64,000 nucleotides of DNA from Aurantiacibacter sediminis (GTDB taxonomy: Bacteria; Pseudomonadota; Alphaproteobacteria; Sphingomonadales; Sphingomonadaceae). Under the pieces are notes generated by a model. That model worked only from the letters and a program-made list of their open reading frames with translations. It did no database searches and was not told where the DNA came from. Made by a program: the position numbers and the translations under genes. The first letter of the stretch is position 1. The number at the start of each line of letters is the position of its first letter. Below are positions 1-8,188 of the stretch, one piece after another. The stretch lies in assembly GCF_016019885.1 (NCBI RefSeq), contig NZ_JAEANY010000002.1, positions 718,058 to 782,057 of the forward strand. The letters are read 5' to 3'.

Positions 1-652
1 TCTTCAGCTCCCATGGGCGGCTCTCGTAAGCATACGGGCCGCTAGTAAGCGCGCCGACCGGGCACAGGTCGATCACATTGGCGGAAAGCTCATGCTTGGC
101 CGCCTGCTCCAGATAGGTCGTGATCTGCATGTCCTCGCCGCGATAGAGCGCGCCGATTTCGTCGACACCGGCGATCTCTTCGGAGAAGCGGACGCAACGG
201 GTGCAATGGATGCAGCGGGTCATGATCGTCTTGATCAGCGGGCCCATATTCTTGGACGTCACCGCGCGCTTGTTCTCTTCATAGCGGGAGCCACCACGGC
301 CATACATCATGGCCTGGTCCTGCAGGTCGCACTCGCCGCCCTGATCGCAAATCGGGCAATCGAGCGGGTGATTGATCAGCAGGAACTCCATTACGCCTTC
401 GCGCGCGGTCTTCACCATTTCGCTATCGGTGCGGATTTCCTGGCCTTCGGTGGCCGGCAAAGCGCAGCTTGCCTGCGGCTTGGGCGGACCGGGCTTTACT
501 TCGACAAGGCACATGCGGCAATTGCCGGCGATGCTTAGGCGTTCATGGTAACAGAAACGCGGAATTTCCTTGCCCGCAAGCTCACACGCCTGCAGCACGG
601 TGGCGCCGTTTGGCACCTCAATTTCCTGACCGTCTACGGTAACTTTAGGCAT
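1..652 (-). CDS. nuoG: NADH-quinone oxidoreductase subunit G, N-terminal part (cut by window edge)
   Basis: This is the iron-sulfur subunit of respiratory complex I that carries electrons from NuoF along the peripheral arm. The 217 visible residues cover the ferredoxin-like [2Fe-2S] domain (Cys34, Cys45, Cys48, Cys63), the His/Cys ligand set of the next cluster (His95, Cys99, Cys102, Cys108) and the following four-cysteine [4Fe-4S] motif (CIHCTRC plus a later CPVG). The molybdopterin-fold domain lies beyond the left edge. The ATG overlaps the nuoF stop by one base (TAATG), so translation is probably coupled. It is the last nuo gene visible; nuoH-N would follow outside the window. The assignment is secure from ligand spacing and operon position. 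Confidence 0.97.
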   Translation of the reverse strand, partial: MPKVTVDGQEIEVPNGATVLQACELAGKEIPRFCYHERLSIAGNCRMCLVEVKPGPPKPQASCALPATEGQEIRTDSEMVKTAREGVMEFLLINHPLDCPICDQGGECDLQDQAMMYGRGGSRYEENKRAVTSKNMGPLIKTIMTRCIHCTRCVRFSEEIAGVDEIGALYRGEDMQITTYLEQAAKHELSANVIDLCPVGALTSGPYAYESRPWELK

Positions 653-1944
653 TATTCGGCTGCCTCCTGAAGGGCGGCTTCACGCTCTTCGATGCGGCGT
701 TCTAATTCGGGGCGGAAATGCTTGAGCAGGCCCTGGATCGGCCAAGCGGCGGCATCGCCCAGTGCGCAAATCGTATGGCCTTCCACCTGCTTGGTGACTT
801 GGTAGAGCATGTCGATCTCTGCCGGCGAGCTTTCACCATGGCGCAGGCGTTCCATCACGCGCCACATCCAGCCCGTGCCTTCGCGGCAGGGCGTGCATTG
901 GCCGCAGCTTTCATGCTTGTAGAAATAGCTGATGCGGCTGATTGCGCGGACGATATCGGTCGACTTGTCCATCACGATGATCGCCGCCGTGCCGAGCCCC
1001 GAGCCGAGTTCCTTCAGCCCGTCGAAATCCATCGGCGCATCCATGATCTCTGCTGCCGGAACCAGCGGAACGGAGGAGCCTCCCGGGATCACAGCGAGGA
1101 GATTGTCCCAACCGCCACGGATGCCGCCAGCATGCTTATCTATGAGCTCGCGAAACGGGATGCTCATGCTTTCCTCGACCACGCATGGCTTTTCGACATG
1201 GCCGCTGATCTGGAAGAGCTTGGTGCCGTGATTGTTCTCGCGACCGAAACTGGCAAACCACGCGCCGCCACGGCGCAGGATCGTCGGCACGACCGCAATC
1301 GATTCCACATTGTTCACCGTCGTCGGGCAGCCATAGAGGCCTGCGCCTGCAGGGAATGGCGGCTTGAGGCGCGGTTGGCCTTTCTTACCTTCGAGGCTCT
1401 CGATCATCGCGGTTTCCTCACCGCAGATGTATGCGCCCGCACCGCGGTGCATGAAGACATCGAAATCGTAGCCGGAGCCGCTGGCATTCTTGCCGATCAG
1501 TCCGGCGTCATACGCCTCATCGATGGCCTTCTGCAGCGTTTCGGCTTCGCGGATATATTCGCCGCGGATGTAGATGTAGGCCGCCCTCGCCCGCATGGCG
1601 AAACCGGCGACCAGTGCGCCTTCGATCAGCTTGTGCGGATCGTGGCGGATGATCTCACGGTCCTTGCACGAACCGGGCTCGGATTCGTCGGCATTGATGA
1701 CGAGGAAGCTTGGACGGCCATCCTTGCTTTCTTTTGGCATGAAGGACCACTTCATGCCGGTTGGGAAGCCAGCGCCACCACGACCGCGCAGGCCGGAGGA
1801 CTTTATCTCTTCGATGATGGAATCCTGGCCCATCTCGATCAGCTTCTTGGTGTTATCCCAATCGCCACGTTCCTGCGCGGCTTTGAGACCCCAATCCTGG
1901 AAGCCGTAGACGTTGGTAAAGATGCGGTCCTTGTCAGCCAGCAT
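652..1944 (-). CDS. nuoF: NADH-quinone oxidoreductase subunit F (NADH/FMN-binding)
   Basis: This 430-aa subunit oxidises NADH, passes electrons to FMN and then to a [4Fe-4S] cluster (N3) at the tip of the complex I peripheral arm. The glycine-rich NADH/FMN motif RGRGGAGF is at residues 53-60. The cluster ligands are Cys347, Cys350 and Cys353 (ESCGQCTPC) with the distant Cys393 (TICALGD). Its length is normal for the family. The start ATG overlaps by one base the TAA of a 46-aa membrane ORF lying between nuoE and nuoF, and its own stop overlaps nuoG in the same way, indicating a tightly coupled polycistron. Confidence 0.98.
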   Translation of the reverse strand: MLADKDRIFTNVYGFQDWGLKAAQERGDWDNTKKLIEMGQDSIIEEIKSSGLRGRGGAGFPTGMKWSFMPKESKDGRPSFLVINADESEPGSCKDREIIRHDPHKLIEGALVAGFAMRARAAYIYIRGEYIREAETLQKAIDEAYDAGLIGKNASGSGYDFDVFMHRGAGAYICGEETAMIESLEGKKGQPRLKPPFPAGAGLYGCPTTVNNVESIAVVPTILRRGGAWFASFGRENNHGTKLFQISGHVEKPCVVEESMSIPFRELIDKHAGGIRGGWDNLLAVIPGGSSVPLVPAAEIMDAPMDFDGLKELGSGLGTAAIIVMDKSTDIVRAISRISYFYKHESCGQCTPCREGTGWMWRVMERLRHGESSPAEIDMLYQVTKQVEGHTICALGDAAAWPIQGLLKHFRPELERRIEEREAALQEAAE

Positions 1945-2084
1945 TATGCCATGACTCCGAATACCCAGATTGCGACAGCCGCCAGGATGGCGACGAGCGC
2001 AACAGTTTTAACGATGCCTTTCAGCACCTTCCACGCGATCACGATCAGAATCAGCGCAATGACAATGGGCAGAAATTGCTCCAT
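1944..2084 (-). CDS. 46-aa single-span membrane protein between nuoE and nuoF
   Basis: This short ORF starts [20 protein letters not shown] and ends VFGVMA. It is almost entirely hydrophobic, broken by a KVLKGIVK segment near residues 19-26, so it reads as one or two membrane segments with a positively charged turn. The start ATG shares a base with the nuoE stop (TGATG) and the stop shares a base with the nuoF start (TAATG). It therefore fills exactly the 138-nt gap that would otherwise separate the two subunits, which strongly supports real translation. I know of no function. Extra unidentified ORFs inside nuo operons are established for Rhodobacter capsulatus and Paracoccus, and this would be another of that kind. 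A role in complex I assembly is only an inference. Confidence 0.7.
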   Translation of the reverse strand: MEQFLPIVIALILIVIAWKVLKGIVKTVALVAILAAVAIWVFGVMA

Positions 2085-2752
2085 CACCAGTTGCTCCGAT
2101 AATCGTGGTTCGCGTCGACCATTTCCTTCAGCGTCGTAGGGCCGCCCGAAGGCTCCGATGTGTGACGGCCCGGCTCCTGCGTGCCTTCCTTCGGCTGCTC
2201 ACCTGCGGCGAGCGCGTCAAGGACCGCATGGAGGCGCTCTACGTTCAAGTCTTCATAATTGCCGTCATTGATCTGGACCATCGGCGCGGTGGCGCAATTG
2301 CCCATGCATTCGACTTCGGTCAGCGTCCAGAGGCCATCCTCCGACACTTCGCCGAATTTCATTCCGCGCGCTTTGCAGGCGGCGATGATCTCGTCCGATC
2401 CGCGCAGCATGCACGGCGTGGTGCCGCACACCTGGACGTGAAATTTACCCACCGGAACAAGGTTATACATCATGTAGAAGGTCGCAACTTCGAGCACGCG
2501 AATGACTGGCATGTCCAGATATTCGGCGATATATTCGATCACCGGAAGTGGCAGCCAGCCCTGCGTATCGGTCTCTTCACCCACTTGGCGCTGCGCAAGG
2601 TCCAGCAGCGGCATGACCGCAGACTTCTGGCGCCCTTCGGGATACTTCTTGATGTGCCAATCGGCCTTTTCACGGTTGGCGTCCGTGAAAGTCCAGCCAC
2701 CCCAGCGCTCGCGCAGTTCGGGTGTATCAGGGGCGATGTGCCTACCCGCCAT
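2084..2752 (-). CDS. nuoE: NADH-quinone oxidoreductase subunit E (24-kDa type)
   Basis: NuoE carries the off-path [2Fe-2S] cluster N1a and works with NuoF in the NADH dehydrogenase module. Its thioredoxin-like fold is shown by the ligands Cys109 and Cys114 (CGTTPC) and Cys149 and Cys153 (CMGNC). The start chosen is MAGRHIAPD at 2752, which gives 222 aa; it overlaps the end of the preceding 62-aa ORF by 11 nt. An upstream in-frame start at 2797 would add 15 residues lying inside that ORF and is less likely. Residues from about 180 onward form a Pro/Gly/Glu-rich tail ending KEMVDANHDYRSNW, a feature common in alphaproteobacterial NuoE. Confident call. Confidence 0.96.
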   Translation of the reverse strand: MAGRHIAPDTPELRERWGGWTFTDANREKADWHIKKYPEGRQKSAVMPLLDLAQRQVGEETDTQGWLPLPVIEYIAEYLDMPVIRVLEVATFYMMYNLVPVGKFHVQVCGTTPCMLRGSDEIIAACKARGMKFGEVSEDGLWTLTEVECMGNCATAPMVQINDGNYEDLNVERLHAVLDALAAGEQPKEGTQEPGRHTSEPSGGPTTLKEMVDANHDYRSNW

Positions 2753-2930
2753 GGGCCAGCCTCCGTCGTTCAAAATAGCGGCCAACATAAAGGCCAATCA
2801 CCGCAGCAGCTGCGGTCGAAAAGATTTCCTTGAGCGGTGCTTCACCGTGGAAGACCGCCAAATACGCCGCGACCGCCGATGCGAAGGCGGCGAATGCGGC
2901 GAGAAAGATGAAGAGTTCGCGGAGGATCAT
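2742..2930 (-). CDS. 62-aa two-span membrane protein between nuoD and nuoE
   Basis: This small ORF encodes [20 protein letters not shown], a short acidic/basic loop (HGEAPLKE), a second Ala/Val/Gly-rich segment and a basic end (GRYFERRRLAHGG). That is two predicted membrane helices with a positive-inside tail. Its ATG overlaps the stop of the preceding 64-aa ORF by 4 nt (ATGA), and its TAG lies 11 nt inside nuoE. It is not a known complex I subunit. Position, coupling and composition argue for a translated membrane protein associated with the respiratory operon, perhaps an accessory or assembly factor; the function is unknown. Confidence 0.72.
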   Translation of the reverse strand: MILRELFIFLAAFAAFASAVAAYLAVFHGEAPLKEIFSTAAAAVIGLYVGRYFERRRLAHGG

Positions 2931-3121
2931 TGGCTATTCTCTTTGCTCTGCCAAATGAAGACCTTTTCGCCGTTGCGATAATCAATGATCGCCCAAACAA
3001 GCACAAAAGCAAACCCGACAATGATCAGCGAATTGAACAGAGCCGGCCCCATCCAATCAGAAAAACGCGCTCCGAGCATAAGTGCCATCACGGTTAGGAA
3101 AAGCTGATCGCGACTGCTCAC
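2927..3121 (-). CDS. 64-aa membrane protein immediately after nuoD
   Basis: The ORF begins with GTG overlapping the nuoD stop by 4 nt (GTGA) and ends overlapping the next ORF's ATG by 4 nt (ATGA). The product has an N-terminal hydrophobic stretch ([14 protein letters not shown]), then a strongly hydrophobic segment around residues 28-46 ([19 protein letters not shown]), and a polar tail [18 protein letters not shown]. No family is recognised. Together with the next 62-aa ORF it forms a pair of tiny membrane proteins inserted between nuoD and nuoE. Translation looks certain from the overlaps; a role in complex I biogenesis is inference from location only. Confidence 0.7.
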   Translation of the reverse strand: MSSRDQLFLTVMALMLGARFSDWMGPALFNSLIIVGFAFVLVWAIIDYRNGEKVFIWQSKENSQ

Positions 3122-4332
3122 CGATCACACTCCCCGAAAACCACGTCGATTGCGCCGAGGATGGCGGTTGCGTCGGGCAGCATGTGGCCCTTGGACATGA
3201 AATCCATCGCCTGCAGGTGCGAGAATGCGGTCGGGCGGATCTTGCAGCGGTAAGGCTTGTTGGTGCCATCTGCCACCAGGTACACGCCGAATTCGCCCTT
3301 GGGGCTTTCGGTCGCGACATAGACTTCGCCCGCAGGCACGTGGAAGCCTTCGGTGTAGAGTTTGAAGTGATGGATCAGCGCTTCCATCGACTGCTTCATC
3401 TCGCCGCGCTTGGGCGGTGAAACCTTCTTGTTGTCGCTCGCGATCGGGCCTTCGGGCATTTCTGCGAGGCACTGCTTGATGATGCGCGCGGACTGATAGA
3501 CTTCTTCGCAGCGGACCATGAAGCGATCATAACAATCCGAATTCGTGCCGACCGGGATTTCGAAATCCATCCGGTCGTAGACATCGTAGGGCTGCGACTT
3601 GCGCAGGTCCCACGGAATGCCAGCGGCGCGGATCATCGGGCCGGAGAAGCCCCACTTCACCGCATCCTCTTTCGAGACGACGGCGATATCGACATTGCGC
3701 TGCTTGAAGATGCGATTGTCCTGCACCAGGCTCATCGCGTCCCCGAATAGCTCGGGCAAGCGGTTGTCGACCCAGTCGCCGATATCGGTGAGCAGCTTCA
3801 GCGGCACGTCCTGATGGACGCCGCCCGGGCGAAACCATGCAGCATGCATACGCGCGCCCGAAGCCCGCTCGAAAAAGTTCATGCAGTCTTCGCGCAGCTC
3901 GAACACCCAGAGGTTGGGCGTCATCGCGCCGACATCCATCACATGCGCACCGATATTGAGCATGTGGTTGCAGATGCGAGTCAGCTCGGTAAACAGCACG
4001 CGAAGGTACTGCGCCCGCTCCGGGACCTTAACATTCAGCAGCTTCTCGATGGCGAGGACGTAAGAATATTCCTGCGCCAGCGGGGAGCAGTAATCGAGCC
4101 GGTCGAAATACGGCAGCGCCTGCAGATAGGTTTTGTATTCGATCAGCTTTTCGGTGCCGCGGTGCAGCAGTCCGACATGTGGGTCGATCCGCTCGATGAT
4201 TTCGCCATCAAGCTCCATGACCATGCGCAGCACGCCGTGCGCCGCAGGGTGCTGCGGACCGAAATTGATCGTGTAATTGGTGATCTCATATTCGCCCGTG
4301 GTGGGCGATGTTTCCTTGACGAGGCCGCTCAC
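3118..4332 (-). CDS. nuoD: NADH-quinone oxidoreductase subunit D (49-kDa type)
   Basis: NuoD is the 404-aa hydrogenase-like subunit that forms the quinone-binding pocket with NuoB. The family hallmarks are present: the N-terminal [14 protein letters not shown] quinone-site loop (with the conserved His pair), [28 protein letters not shown], and the C-terminal DVVFGECDR. Its ATG overlaps the nuoC stop by 4 nt. The protein is separate from NuoC, unlike the NuoCD fusion of enterobacteria. Length and motifs are canonical. Confidence 0.98.
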   Translation of the reverse strand: MSGLVKETSPTTGEYEITNYTINFGPQHPAAHGVLRMVMELDGEIIERIDPHVGLLHRGTEKLIEYKTYLQALPYFDRLDYCSPLAQEYSYVLAIEKLLNVKVPERAQYLRVLFTELTRICNHMLNIGAHVMDVGAMTPNLWVFELREDCMNFFERASGARMHAAWFRPGGVHQDVPLKLLTDIGDWVDNRLPELFGDAMSLVQDNRIFKQRNVDIAVVSKEDAVKWGFSGPMIRAAGIPWDLRKSQPYDVYDRMDFEIPVGTNSDCYDRFMVRCEEVYQSARIIKQCLAEMPEGPIASDNKKVSPPKRGEMKQSMEALIHHFKLYTEGFHVPAGEVYVATESPKGEFGVYLVADGTNKPYRCKIRPTAFSHLQAMDFMSKGHMLPDATAILGAIDVVFGECDR

Positions 4333-5198
4333 TTGTCGTCCTCCTTATCCGATTTCGTTTCAGGCACGGTGGCACCCTTGGTCTCTTCGACATCGCCCTT
4401 GCTGGCGGCACGATCGGGCGCGTCTTCGGTCGCTTCGGGAGCGCCCGCGGCCTTTTTGCCAGTGTCCTTTTCCGCCGGAGAGCCTGCGCTCACCTTTTTC
4501 GCAGCCTTGTCATCGGCCTTTGCGCCAGCGCCGGTATCTTTCGGGCTCTCGGTAACCTTGGGATCGTCAATCGGCGGCACGTCGGCCTTTTCGTCACCCG
4601 GCAGCACGTAATCTGCGCCTTCCCACGGCGAGGTGAAGTCGAAAGTCCGGAAATCCTGCGCCAGCTCGACCGGCTCATACACAACGCGCCCTTCCTCTTC
4701 GGAATAGCGCAGTTCGGTGTAGCCCGTCAGCGGGAAGTCCTTGCGGAAGGGATGCCCTTCGAAGCCATAGTCCGTCAGGATGCGGCGGAGGTCAGTATTT
4801 CCGTCAAACGTCACACCATACATGTCGAACACTTCACGCTCGAGCCAACCGGCGACCGGCCAAAGCGTGGTGACTGTTGGCACCGGCGTGTCCTCGTCCG
4901 TGCTGACCTTCACCATCACGCGATGGTTCTTGGTGAGACTGAGCAGCATGTAGACCACTTCAAACCGCTCCGCACGGCCCGGGTAGTCGACACCCGCAAT
5001 CTCGACTAGCTGCTGGTAGGAATGCTCATCACGCAGAAGGCGAAGCGCATCTTCGATGCTGTCGCGCTCTACAATGATGCTGATCTCGCCATGCGCTTCG
5101 AGCGTGCTGACGACCATGCTGCCAAGCGCCGTGGAAAGCGTTTCCAGCACGCCGTCATTCGACGCAAATTTCGGGGCGGAGTGGAGAACTGTGGTCAC
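4329..5198 (-). CDS. nuoC: NADH-quinone oxidoreductase subunit C with long charged C-terminal tail
   Basis: Residues 1-200 are the normal 30-kDa subunit of complex I, with the signature region [14 protein letters not shown]...[20 protein letters not shown] that packs against NuoD. Residues 201-289 are an added tail rich in Lys, Asp, Glu, Ala, Pro and Thr without predicted structure, probably disordered and solvent-exposed. The family core is usually about 200 aa, so the tail nearly adds half again. It overlaps nuoD and the upstream 170-aa ORF by 4 nt each. The core call is secure; the role of the tail is unknown. Confidence 0.97.
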   Translation of the reverse strand: MTTVLHSAPKFASNDGVLETLSTALGSMVVSTLEAHGEISIIVERDSIEDALRLLRDEHSYQQLVEIAGVDYPGRAERFEVVYMLLSLTKNHRVMVKVSTDEDTPVPTVTTLWPVAGWLEREVFDMYGVTFDGNTDLRRILTDYGFEGHPFRKDFPLTGYTELRYSEEEGRVVYEPVELAQDFRTFDFTSPWEGADYVLPGDEKADVPPIDDPKVTESPKDTGAGAKADDKAAKKVSAGSPAEKDTGKKAAGAPEATEDAPDRAASKGDVEETKGATVPETKSDKEDDK

Positions 5199-5707
5199 TG
5201 ATGTATCTCCATCGAGTCCAGAAATGCCATGCCCCGCTCTCGGATAGATGCCTTCAATGCTTCCGGCGCGTCAGGATTTGACATCGTAATCGCATAAGCC
5301 ACGCGATCGGGAGCGATCTGGACAGCACGCATGCTGCCATTCGTGCCGCCTTCGTTCATGCTTGCTACCAGCGTGCGGCGCCCATCGACCATGCTTTCAT
5401 CGACATTGCCGGTGCTGATATCGTCGGAAACATCTGCGACCAACGCGTCGAAATCAGACGTGAAGGGTTGGTAGGCCGCACCTTGCGGACCGGTCGATAC
5501 AATCATTACGAACATCGCGTTTTCGTCTAGGCACAGCCAACCTTCGAGGAAGTCCGTGTCGTTGGTCGCATCCTCCGGCTGTTGGCACGGCATCACTACC
5601 GAAACAGAGCCGTCAGCTGTCATTGTAGGCGTCTCCGCCTGCGCCATTGCGGGAGCCGCGATGGTCAAAAGCGACGCAGCCATTGCTGTCCGAAGAATCT
5701 TTCTCAT
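5195..5707 (-). CDS. Secreted 170-aa protein encoded between nuoB and nuoC
   Basis: The N-terminus [20 protein letters not shown] followed by MAQA is a typical Sec signal peptide with cleavage near residue 24, so the mature product should be periplasmic. Only two cysteines remain in the mature part (Cys41 and Cys59), which could form a disulfide. The C-terminal half reads as an alpha/beta domain ending [11 protein letters not shown]. It overlaps nuoB and nuoC by 4 nt each (ATGA), so it is co-translated with cytoplasmic complex I subunits although its product is exported. I do not recognise a family. The name should stay hypothetical; the association with complex I is by operon position only. 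Confidence 0.85.
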   Translation of the reverse strand: MRKILRTAMAASLLTIAAPAMAQAETPTMTADGSVSVVMPCQQPEDATNDTDFLEGWLCLDENAMFVMIVSTGPQGAAYQPFTSDFDALVADVSDDISTGNVDESMVDGRRTLVASMNEGGTNGSMRAVQIAPDRVAYAITMSNPDAPEALKASIRERGMAFLDSMEIHQ

Positions 5708-6324
5708 CGCTCGATCGTCCCGACGCGGCGGATTTTACGCTGCAGCTGCATCACGCCGTAGAGCAGTGCTTCGGCTGTCGGCGGGCAACCCGGAATGTAA
5801 ATATCGACCGGCACGATGCGATCGCACCCGCGGACGACAGAATAGCTGTAGTGATAGTAGCCGCCTCCATTGGCGCAGCTGCCCATCGAAATCACATATT
5901 TCGGATCGGACATCTGGTCGTAAACGCGGCGGAGCGCCGGGGCCATTTTGTTGCACAGCGTTCCGGCGACGATCATCACATCGGACTGGCGCGGCGAAGC
6001 GCGCGGGGCGATTCCGAAGCGCTCCATATCGTAGCGCGGCATGTTAACGTGGATCATCTCCACCGCGCAGCAGGCGAGGCCGAAGGTCATCCACCACAGC
6101 GAGCCGGTACGCGCCCATTGGAACAGCTCCTCGGTCGAGGTGACGAGGAAGCCCTTGTCATTCACTTCGGTCTGAAGTGAATTGTAGAAATCCGTATCGG
6201 GCTGCTTGATTTCGCCGCCCTTGGCAGTCGGAGCGATGCTGTCCCGCATACGCTGGCCATCCAGCGCCGGGTTGACGGAGGTTTGCCCGGCAAATGCGGG
6301 ATCGGTGTTCGGATCGGTGCTCAT
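5704..6324 (-). CDS. nuoB: NADH-quinone oxidoreductase subunit B (cluster N2)
   Basis: NuoB binds the terminal [4Fe-4S] cluster N2 that reduces ubiquinone. Ligands are visible as the tandem Cys85-Cys86 (GLACCAVEM), Cys150 (MGSCANGG) and Cys180 (PGCPPT). The start chosen is MSTDPNTD at 6324 (206 aa), because its ATG overlaps the nuoA stop by 4 nt like the other junctions here. A start nine codons upstream (6351) exists inside nuoA. The first 40 or so residues are a polar extension before the conserved core at about residue 55. Confidence 0.97.
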   Translation of the reverse strand: MSTDPNTDPAFAGQTSVNPALDGQRMRDSIAPTAKGGEIKQPDTDFYNSLQTEVNDKGFLVTSTEELFQWARTGSLWWMTFGLACCAVEMIHVNMPRYDMERFGIAPRASPRQSDVMIVAGTLCNKMAPALRRVYDQMSDPKYVISMGSCANGGGYYHYSYSVVRGCDRIVPVDIYIPGCPPTAEALLYGVMQLQRKIRRVGTIER

Positions 6325-6695
6325 TCCCAGTCCAGAGCTCCCTTCTTCCATTCATATGCGAGGCCGATGGCGAGGATGCCAAGGAAAGTCATCATGGCGA
6401 GCCAGCCTGCCCAGCCCGTTTCACCCAGGCTCACTGCCCATGGAAACAGGAAAGCTGCTTCCAGGTCGAAGATGATGAAGCTGATGGCGACGAGGTAGAA
6501 GCGCACGTCGAACTGGCTGCGCGCATCCTCGAAAGCGGGGAAGCCGCATTCGTACTCCGTCAGCTTGGCAGCATCGGGATTGTGCGCCCCTGTCAGGCGC
6601 GATACGCCCATTGGCAGGAAAACGAAGAGGACGGACAAGCCGAAGGCTATTGCCAGAAACAGCAATATCGGCAGGTATTGAGATAGGTCGACCAA
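6321..6695 (-). CDS. nuoA: NADH-quinone oxidoreductase subunit A
   Basis: This 124-aa, three-helix membrane subunit anchors the joint of the peripheral and membrane arms of complex I. Recognisable features are the first helix ([20 protein letters not shown]), the conserved loop with [20 protein letters not shown] carrying the key Cys and acidic residues, and two further helices ending KKGALDWE. No suitable ATG is present; TTG at 6695 is the likely start. It is the first gene of the nuo run, 86 nt downstream of a lipoprotein gene in the same direction, so the operon promoter is probably within or upstream of that gap. Confidence 0.96.
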   Translation of the reverse strand: MVDLSQYLPILLFLAIAFGLSVLFVFLPMGVSRLTGAHNPDAAKLTEYECGFPAFEDARSQFDVRFYLVAISFIIFDLEAAFLFPWAVSLGETGWAGWLAMMTFLGILAIGLAYEWKKGALDWE

Positions 6696-6781
6696 GATGG
6701 ACTCGCGTTCGCTGTAGGTTCCGGGGCGCGTCTAGTCCGATAGGGCCTATGATGCAAGGCAGCAGAAAGGCCAATTTCCGC

Positions 6782-8119
6782 CTATTCGGGGGGAGTTTCC
6801 ACGAGTTGCAGGCGACGGATCTGTGCGGGCCGCGAGGATGCGCCTTCATTGACCACGCCACCTTCTCCGTAAATGTCCCATTGGCCGGTGCCGATATAGT
6901 AAAACGAGTCTCCTGAAATCGATCCGCCCAGCGGTTCCGTCCAGTCAGGATTGGCGATCTCCAATGTGCGATTAGCGGCGATCACGCCTATGCCCTGTCC
7001 CAGTTCAAATGCCGTGACGCGTTGCGGATCGAGGCCGTTCTGCACCGCAATCAGTTCATTGCCACGCAGCCGGAGGCCATCCACCCCATCGAGCAACATC
7101 GGCTGCGCCGCACGCATGCGATAGGCAATACGGCTGCGGATCATCACTTGGGCGAGGCCGTAACGGTAGTCGCTGATGTAGAGCGCGGTGTTGTCAGGCC
7201 GCACAGCAATGCCCTGCGGTGATCGGAAAGTGCCCGGTGCGATGAATGTCTGCATTGCGATATCGCCCAGCGCAGCGGAATAGACCCCTCCCCCGACTGG
7301 GTCGCTGCCGTAGACCGTGCCGTCCGGCCCCACGGCGATGTCGGAGATGGAGACACCATCAGGAGCGGGCACCCGGCGGCGTTCTTCCAAGGTGATCCGA
7401 TCGATCGCGATAATCCCGCGAAAAGCAGTTTCCGGATTGGGCGTTTGATCGACGACACCGGAGCCGATCCAGATAAGGCCGCGCGGTTCGTCCAGAGCGA
7501 TGCCGGCAAGGCTTCCCGCGTCATCGATCACGACTTCGCGCCATGCCGCTCCATCGTCCTGCGAAAATAGTCCGCGACACACGATGCTGGTCACGAGTGT
7601 GCGCCCATTGCTCTCATCGCGCAAAACGGCTTCCGGCAATCGAATAGCTTCGGGAACTACACTTATCAGTTCACTGCTCTCACGAGGCAAATCGAGCGTC
7701 GCTTCGTGTGCGATCCGAAGGTCATCGCCGACACCCCCTGTATACTGCTCGCCTTTGCTGGCTAGATACGCACCCAATTGGACAACGGTCTGGTGTTCCA
7801 GCCAATAGTTGCGATCCATCAGCCAGTGCCAGTTCTGCAAGACATCATCGGGCCTGTCATCGCGATAGGCATTGCCAAGCAAGCGTAGCCTCACCGATGC
7901 GGAGTCCGGAAAATCCTCCGCAAGCTGGGCCAGCCCTTCTGCATCAGTGATTTGGGCGGTCGTGGCGTCAACGGATCGCCAAGGCTCCGGCGCTCCCATG
8001 CCTTCGACTGCTGCTGCTGCTTCCTGCTCAGGCGGAAGAACGCTCCCCGGCAGTTCGATGCGCGAGGCGCAGGCAGTCGTCGAAAAAGCGGCGGCGAGAA
8101 GTAGTGTCAAACGAAGCAT
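6782..8119 (-). CDS. Lipoprotein with SMP-30/NHL-like beta-propeller domain
   Basis: The 445-aa product starts with a hydrophobic segment and a lipobox ending at Cys17 (FSTTAC), so it should be lipid-anchored in the envelope. Residues 60-150 look helical and TPR-like. From about residue 190 onward there are repeated blades of the type GIALDEPRGLIWIG, SDIAVGPDGTVYGSD and QGIAVRPDNTALYISD, characteristic of NHL/SMP-30 six-bladed propellers. Such domains bind ligands or hydrolyse lactones, but no metal site can be assigned by eye. It precedes nuoA in the same direction by 86 nt; a functional connection to complex I is not evident. Confidence 0.75.
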   Translation of the reverse strand: MLRLTLLLAAAFSTTACASRIELPGSVLPPEQEAAAAVEGMGAPEPWRSVDATTAQITDAEGLAQLAEDFPDSASVRLRLLGNAYRDDRPDDVLQNWHWLMDRNYWLEHQTVVQLGAYLASKGEQYTGGVGDDLRIAHEATLDLPRESSELISVVPEAIRLPEAVLRDESNGRTLVTSIVCRGLFSQDDGAAWREVVIDDAGSLAGIALDEPRGLIWIGSGVVDQTPNPETAFRGIIAIDRITLEERRRVPAPDGVSISDIAVGPDGTVYGSDPVGGGVYSAALGDIAMQTFIAPGTFRSPQGIAVRPDNTALYISDYRYGLAQVMIRSRIAYRMRAAQPMLLDGVDGLRLRGNELIAVQNGLDPQRVTAFELGQGIGVIAANRTLEIANPDWTEPLGGSISGDSFYYIGTGQWDIYGEGGVVNEGASSRPAQIRRLQLVETPPE

Positions 8120-8188
8120 TAGCGAAGCGATACCGCCTGCCCTGCCCCGCTGTCACCCCTCGCCGCCAGCTTATCCTACGGGTGCGCC

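Noticed and set aside
718..2139. 473-codon open frame on the plus strand opposite nuoF
   Set aside because: It is antisense to a perfect NuoF, has no recognisable domain, and arises from the high-GC codon pattern.
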